Shown piece by piece: positions 59,830 through 64,000 of a stretch of 64,000 nucleotides of DNA. A program made the translations under genes and the position numbers. Location of the stretch: the NCBI RefSeq assembly GCF_004016445.2, contig NZ_SADT02000001.1:415630-479629 (forward strand), given 5' to 3'. Each line of letters begins with the position of its first letter. Within the stretch, counting starts at the first letter, position 1. The notes beneath the pieces were generated by a model. It saw nothing but the letters and a program-made list of their open reading frames with translations, was not told where the DNA came from and ran no database searches. The stretch comes from Mesorhizobium sp. M2E.F.Ca.ET.219.01.1.1 (GTDB lineage: Bacteria; Pseudomonadota; Alphaproteobacteria; Rhizobiales; Rhizobiaceae).

Positions 59830-60894
59830 TCACACCCAGCCGGAAAGCTCACGCCGCACCAGCGCCTCGATGACCGCCATGCCCTCGGCGCTGTCATTGA
59901 GACAGGGGATATGGGCGAAGTTCTTGCCGCCGGCGTGATGGAAGGTCTCGGCTGCCTCGCGGCCGATCTCGTCCAGCGTCTCGATGCAGTCGACGGAAAA
60001 GCCCGGATTGACGACGGCGATCGACTTGATGCCGTCCTTGGCCAGTTTCTCGACCGTGACGTCGGTATAGGGCTGCAGCCATTCCTGCGCGCCGAAACGC
60101 GACTGGAAGGTGGTGATGAGCTTGTTCTCGTCCCAGCCGAGCCTTGCCCGCAATAACCGGGTCGTCTCCAGGCAATGCGTCTGGTAGGGGTCGCCCTTGT
60201 CGGAATAGGGTTTCGGGATGCCGTGATAGGAGGTGATCACCACTTCCGGCACGAAATCGAGCGCTGCGATATGCTGCTCGATCGAGCGGGCGAGCGCTTC
60301 GATATAGATCGGTTCGTCATAATAGGGCGGCACGCTGCGGATCGCCGGCGCGTTTCTGATCTTCATCAGCGCGCGGAACAATTGGTCGTTGGCGGTCGCC
60401 GTCGTCGTTGCGGAATATTGCGGATAGAGCGGGAAGGTGAGGATGCGCTCGCAGCCCTGCTCGACCAGTCTTTGCGCGACGCTTGCGGTCGAGGGATTGC
60501 CGTAGCGCATCGCCCAATCGACCACCACATCGGGCAGGTCGGCAAGCGCTGCGGCCAATTTCTGTCCTTGAGCGCGGGTGAAGGTGCGCAGCGGCGACTC
60601 GTTCTTCTCCCGGTTCCAGATCCTGGCATAGTTGGCGCCGGATTTCTTCGGCCGGGTGGTCAGCACCAGTCCGTAGAGGATCGGATACCAGATCGCCTTG
60701 TTGAGCTCGATGACGCGCGGGTCGGAGAGGAATTCCCTCAGATATCGCCACATTGGCTTGAAGTCGGTGCCGTCCGGCGTGCCGAGGTTGACCAGTATGA
60801 TGCCGATCCTGCCCGGCCTGACGGGCGCGCCGTCGGCGGACAACGGACCGACAGCCTTGGCGGCTTTGGCATCGGTGGGGCTGGCAAGCGTCAT
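59830..60894 (-). CDS. hemH: Ferrochelatase
   Basis: The 354-residue enzyme has VNLGTPDGTDFKPMWRYLREFLSD near the N-terminus (seen as VNLGTPDG and WRYLREFLSD), the conserved histidine in ITSYHGIPKPYSDKGDPY and the glutamate in RFGAQEWLQPYTD. It inserts Fe2+ into protoporphyrin IX, the last step of haem synthesis. The 25-residue N-terminal extension before RIGIILVNLG is common in rhizobial homologues. Single gene on the minus strand. Confidence 0.95.
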   Translation of the reverse strand: MTLASPTDAKAAKAVGPLSADGAPVRPGRIGIILVNLGTPDGTDFKPMWRYLREFLSDPRVIELNKAIWYPILYGLVLTTRPKKSGANYARIWNREKNESPLRTFTRAQGQKLAAALADLPDVVVDWAMRYGNPSTASVAQRLVEQGCERILTFPLYPQYSATTTATANDQLFRALMKIRNAPAIRSVPPYYDEPIYIEALARSIEQHIAALDFVPEVVITSYHGIPKPYSDKGDPYQTHCLETTRLLRARLGWDENKLITTFQSRFGAQEWLQPYTDVTVEKLAKDGIKSIAVVNPGFSVDCIETLDEIGREAAETFHHAGGKNFAHIPCLNDSAEGMAVIEALVRRELSGWV

Positions 60895-60982
60895 GAACGG
60901 TCTCCGGTAGCGCCGCGGAAATTAGCGATGCCCCGCCGGTTTTCAATGCTGCGTCTGGCCGCACCTTATCGTGTCTGGCAGC

Positions 60983-61017
60983 GGAAAAGGAACACCCGCC
61001 CGCTTCCGGGCGGGTGT
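60983..61017 (-). terminator. Intrinsic terminator after the 5'-nucleotidase gene
   Basis: ACACCCGCCCG (60992-61002) and CGGGCGGGTGT (61007-61017) form an 11-bp perfect stem with a 4-nt loop. On the minus strand the run TTCCTTTT follows, so it ends the nucleotidase transcript before hemH. Confidence 0.85.
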
Positions 61018-61037
61018 CGTGAATTTCGGGCGGCCGC

Positions 61038-63050
61038 TTATTTCGCGGCCGGCGGGATGGTCAGCGTCGCGCCGAGCGGCAGGCGGCGCGGCTTGAAGTC
61101 CTTATTGGCCTCGGAGATGAGCTTCCATTTGGTCGCGTCGCCATAGGCTTTCCTGGCCAGGTCCCAATAGGTATCGCCGGCGGCGACGGTGTGGCTGGCT
61201 TCCGCCGGCTTGGTTTCAGCGGGCTTTGCCGGCTCGGCGGCGGGAGCAGGGGTCGCCAGGGCTGCATCGGCGGGAGCGGCCGGGGCGGTTTCAGCCGGAA
61301 CGGCCGGTGGTGTGCCGGCTATGTCGCTGGAACCGGAAGGCATGGCCGGCATTGCAGGCTCGGCCGCGGGCGCCTGGGTGGCGGTCTCGGCGGGCTTCGC
61401 CGGTTCCACAGGCTTGGCCGGCTCAGCCGCTGCAGTCGTTGCCGCAATCTCGGTGATGCGGCCGTCAAGCTTCGGCGTGTATGGGCGATGGGCGCCGAGA
61501 TAGTCGGCCACGACCTGCTCCAGGCCTGGGCCGTAGTCATAGGCGTCCGTGGCCTTCTCGGCGAAGACCTTGTAGCCGTCGCCGCCCTGGCGGACATAGT
61601 TGTTGGTGGCGACGAGATACTGCTTGTCCGGATTGATCGGCGCCCAGGCGCCGTTCTCCATCACCTCGACCGATTTGACGCGGCCGGCATTGGGCGCTGC
61701 CGATTTGTCGAAAGAGTATTTCAGGCCGGCAACCTGCGGGAAACGGCCGGCGCCGTCCTCGACCTGGCTGAGACCGTTTTCGAGGCCCGCGACCAGGTCC
61801 TTGCCCGAGATCTTGAAGGTCGCCAGCGTGTTCTGGAACGGCAGCACGGTCAGCACCTCGCCCATGGTCACCGTGCCCTGGTCGATCGAGGCGCGCAGGC
61901 CGCCGCCGTTCGAGATGACGATCTCGACGCCCTGGCCCTTGGTGCGGTCGAGGATGGCATCGGAAACGAGATCGCCCATCTCGCATTCGCGCGCGCGGCA
62001 GTTCTCGCGGCTGCCGTCGATCGCCTTGGTGGTCTCGGCCACCTCCTTGTTCTTCAGCGCCTCGATCGGCGCGCCGAGTTCCTTGATGCGGGCGAGCACG
62101 GCGGGATCGGGCGTGATCGACTTGTCGAGATAGATCGGGGCGCCGCTGGCTTCCTTGACGACACCATTGTCGTCGAACACGACCTTGAACTCGCCGAGAT
62201 ATTTCGAATAGGACGCGGCCTGCACGACCGGCACCTTGGAGCCGTCGGGGTTGTCGACCATCGTCGGATACGGCCCCTCGGCCTTCGGATCGGTGTTCGA
62301 CAGGAGCGTGTGGCTGTGGCCGCCGACCACCACGTCGATGCCCGGGATCTTGGCGATCACGTCGCGTTCGCGCCTGTAGCCGATATGAGTGACCGCGATG
62401 ATCTTGTTGATACCTTGCGCCTTGAGCTTCTCGACCTCGGCCGTGATCGATTTTAGGTCGTCGGCGATGGCGATGTTCGGGCCGGGCGAGGCGAGTTCCG
62501 GCGTGTCGTTGGTGACGGCGCCGATGATGCCGATCTTCTGGCCGCCGACCTCGACGACGATCGATGGCTTGAACTTGCCGGCGGCGCCGGACTTGTCGTT
62601 GGGCACGACATTGGCGCTGACGACCGGGAACTTCGCCTTGTCGAGGAAAGGCACCAGTGCTGTCTCGCCGTCATCGAATTCATGATTGCCGAGCGTCACC
62701 GCGTCAGGCTTGATCTGGTTGAGGAATTCCTCTTCCACGGCGCCCTTGTAGGTGGTGTAGAACAGCGAGCCCTGAAAACTGTCGCCTGCATTGAGCAAGA
62801 GCACGTTCTGCCCTTCGAGCTTCTTACGCTCCTCAGCGATTGCGGTGATCAGCCGGCCGGCGCCGCCGATGCATTCGCCCTTGGTCTCCTCTTCGGCGGA
62901 ACAGGTCGACTCGTATTTGTTGTTGCCTTCGATGCGGCTGTGCCAGTCGTTGAAATGAAGGATGTTCAGCGTGTAGTCGGCAAAGGACACGCCGGCCGAC
63001 AGGCCAAGCGTCGAAGCGGAAAGGGCTAGGATGGCGGCAATCTTCTTCAT
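61038..63050 (-). CDS. Exported 5'-nucleotidase (UshA-like) with C-terminal LysM domain
   Basis: The 670-residue protein has a signal peptide (MKKIAAILALSASTLGLSAG). A metallophosphatase domain shows HFNDWHSR, LLNAGDSFQGS, TLGNHEFDD and VVGGHSHTLL, and the 5'-nucleotidase C-terminal domain contains ISNGGGLRASIDQG and YVRQGGDGYKVF. An Ala/Pro-rich linker of about 90 residues leads to a LysM module (HTVAAGDTYWDLARKAYGDA to LPLGATLTIPP). It should dephosphorylate nucleotides in the periplasm while bound to peptidoglycan by the LysM. Confidence 0.92.
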   Translation of the reverse strand: MKKIAAILALSASTLGLSAGVSFADYTLNILHFNDWHSRIEGNNKYESTCSAEEETKGECIGGAGRLITAIAEERKKLEGQNVLLLNAGDSFQGSLFYTTYKGAVEEEFLNQIKPDAVTLGNHEFDDGETALVPFLDKAKFPVVSANVVPNDKSGAAGKFKPSIVVEVGGQKIGIIGAVTNDTPELASPGPNIAIADDLKSITAEVEKLKAQGINKIIAVTHIGYRRERDVIAKIPGIDVVVGGHSHTLLSNTDPKAEGPYPTMVDNPDGSKVPVVQAASYSKYLGEFKVVFDDNGVVKEASGAPIYLDKSITPDPAVLARIKELGAPIEALKNKEVAETTKAIDGSRENCRARECEMGDLVSDAILDRTKGQGVEIVISNGGGLRASIDQGTVTMGEVLTVLPFQNTLATFKISGKDLVAGLENGLSQVEDGAGRFPQVAGLKYSFDKSAAPNAGRVKSVEVMENGAWAPINPDKQYLVATNNYVRQGGDGYKVFAEKATDAYDYGPGLEQVVADYLGAHRPYTPKLDGRITEIAATTAAAEPAKPVEPAKPAETATQAPAAEPAMPAMPSGSSDIAGTPPAVPAETAPAAPADAALATPAPAAEPAKPAETKPAEASHTVAAGDTYWDLARKAYGDATKWKLISEANKDFKPRRLPLGATLTIPPAAK

Positions 63051-63184
63051 CTTCGTCTCCCGGTAAATTGACTTCGACAGTGCTTAACGCCTTCGCTTGA
63101 CTGGAAAATAACAGTCAGCCTCGGTCATGTTCACATCGGGTCCCGGTCGATGCAAGCACAAATCGGGGAGATATTTGCCGGCAC

Positions 63185-63214
63185 AAAAAAGGACGGCGGC
63201 TCGCGCCGCCATCC
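63185..63214 (-). terminator. Intrinsic terminator of the omp10-like gene
   Basis: GGACGGCGGC (63191-63200), a TCGC loop and GCCGCCATCC (63205-63214) form a stem with one mismatch. On the minus strand TTTTTT follows, 24 bp after the stop codon. Confidence 0.88.
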
Positions 63215-63237
63215 TGTCGGATTGATGTCTGCGAGCC

Positions 63238-63612
63238 TCAGGCCCGGCGCGTCAGCACGAAATTCTGGCCGCTGGCGCTGGTGCAGTTGAGCTGGCTGAT
63301 TGAGACCATCAGGCAGTTGAAGCTGACCGGCGTCTGGCGGATCAGCGAGGTGCCGTGGATCTCGACCGAGGTCGGTCCGGTCATGGTGTAGCTGCCTTCC
63401 GACAGCTTCTGGCCGGTGTCGGTGGCGACCGTGGTGAAGTTGCCGGCCGCGAAGGTCGACAGGCCCGTGCCCTTGGCGTCGATCCAGTTGCCCTCGACGC
63501 CCTTCGGCGCGGCGGAGGCCGGTGGTTCCGATGGGCCGGTGGTTGTGCAGGCGGCGGCGGCCAAAAGGCTTGCCGCGGCGCCCAGCGAAAGCAGTTTGCG
63601 CGCAATGGTCAT
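63238..63612 (-). CDS. Omp10-like outer-membrane lipoprotein
   Basis: The 124-residue protein starts MTIARKLLSLGAAASLLAAA at ATG 63612, with the lipobox LAAAAC cleaved before cysteine 22. The mature part (GVEGNWIDAKGTGLSTFAAG, KLSEGSYTMTGPTSVEIHGTS, ISQLNCTSASGQNFVLTRR) follows Brucella Omp10 closely, including the paired cysteines in FNCLM and LNCTS. It is an outer-membrane lipoprotein of beta-structured, protease-inhibitor-like fold. Confidence 0.88.
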   Translation of the reverse strand: MTIARKLLSLGAAASLLAAAACTTTGPSEPPASAAPKGVEGNWIDAKGTGLSTFAAGNFTTVATDTGQKLSEGSYTMTGPTSVEIHGTSLIRQTPVSFNCLMVSISQLNCTSASGQNFVLTRRA

Positions 63613-63644
63613 TCTTGAAAATCCTCTCCTCGGTCCGCTCCCTT

Positions 63645-63669
63645 CAATCGCCCGATTTCCGGGCGATTG
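63645..63669 (-). terminator. Perfect hairpin after homospermidine synthase
   Basis: CAATCGCCCG (63645-63654) and CGGGCGATTG (63660-63669) pair perfectly over 10 bp with a 5-nt loop, 30 bp after the hss stop. No long T-run follows, so termination efficiency is uncertain. Confidence 0.6.
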
Positions 63670-63698
63670 CAAGGCGGTGAGGGTCGTCAAGCCGCCTG

Positions 63699-64000
63699 CT
63701 ATCGGACCAGAATGTTGCGGAACTGCCACGGGTCGTCCTTGTCCAGGTCCTCGGGGAAGAGTCCCGGCCGGTTATCCAGCGGCGTCCAGTCGGTGTAGTA
63801 TCCCCTGACCGGCCCGAGATAAGGCAACTGCACTTCGAGGCAGCGCCGGTAGTCCATCTCGTCGGCTTCCACGATGCCTGCCGCCGGGTTCTCCAGCGCC
63901 CAGACCATGCCGGCGAGCACCGCCGAGGTGACCTGCAGGCCGGTGGCGTTCTGGTAGGGGGCGAGCTTGCGCGCCTCGGCCAGAGACAATTGCGAGCCGT
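63699..64000 (-). CDS. hss: Homospermidine synthase, C-terminal part (truncated by window edge)
   Basis: The last 100 residues read GSQLSLAEARKLAPYQNATG, TSAVLAGMVWALENP, IVEADEMDYRRCLEVQLPYLG and FPEDLDKDDPWQFRNILV, the end of bacterial homospermidine synthase. It condenses putrescine units (or putrescine and spermidine) to sym-homospermidine with NAD. The reading continues without a start to the right edge, so the N-terminal part lies outside. Homospermidine is a major polyamine of rhizobia. Confidence 0.93.
   Translation of the reverse strand, partial: GSQLSLAEARKLAPYQNATGLQVTSAVLAGMVWALENPAAGIVEADEMDYRRCLEVQLPYLGPVRGYYTDWTPLDNRPGLFPEDLDKDDPWQFRNILVR

Overview
The window looks like a chromosomal segment of a Mesorhizobium-like alphaproteobacterium (order Hyphomicrobiales, family Phyllobacteriaceae). 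It is GC-rich with dense, tightly coupled operons. Lineage markers are a CpdR response regulator, an Omp10-like lipoprotein, homospermidine synthase, a ROSE-type RNA thermometer before a small heat-shock gene, an MmgR/alpha-r8-type small RNA, and several palindromic intergenic repeats common in rhizobia. This placement is inference from gene content; no 16S rRNA gene is present.

Layout. 1-5786: an amine-type catabolic set on the plus strand (APC permease, glutamine-synthetase-like gamma-glutamyl ligase, a small unknown protein, aldehyde dehydrogenase, iron alcohol dehydrogenase). 6031-9977: a complete ABC importer (binding protein, two permeases, ATPase). 9978-10146: inverted clusters of a 7-bp tandem repeat. 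10147-13695: Na+/H+ antiporter, endonuclease/phosphatase-family protein and EamA transporter. 13702-29659: a long minus-strand catabolic cluster headed by a LacI regulator (Gfo/Idh dehydrogenase, CoA-transferase, enoyl-CoA hydratase, aldehyde dehydrogenase, sugar ABC importer, two GMC flavoproteins, SDR, Dabb protein, MFS transporter), with a divergent DUF993 aldolase-like gene at 29901 and shared LacI-type operators. 31135-33538: GDP-L-fucose synthase overlapping a putative fucosyltransferase-like gene. 33590-35606: a small accessory patch (broken SDR remnant, DUF1330 gene, PD-(D/E)XK nuclease-like gene, tRNA-Val). 35733-42462: cpdR, N-formylglutamate amidohydrolase, the sRNA, hisN-type phosphatase, a lipase-like hydrolase, hsp20 with thermometer and terminator, an MBL-fold hydrolase and threonine aldolase. 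42953-49335: gltB and gltD. 49334-58714: envelope and sugar-nucleotide genes (DUF459, MltB, galU, outer-membrane barrel, kdsD) plus a TetR/hydrolase pair, punctuated by three copies of a 95-144 bp palindromic element. 58250-64000: NfeD/stomatin pair, hemH, a 5'-nucleotidase-LysM fusion, the omp10-like gene and the 3' end of homospermidine synthase.

How the genes work together. The LacI-headed cluster is the most coherent candidate for an undescribed pathway. It couples import of a carbohydrate or polyol to successive FAD- and NAD-dependent oxidations, an aldehyde-to-acid step, CoA activation and hydration. The first cluster resembles gamma-glutamylated amine or amino-alcohol degradation (permease, ligase, alcohol then aldehyde oxidation). 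Both substrates are unknown from sequence alone.
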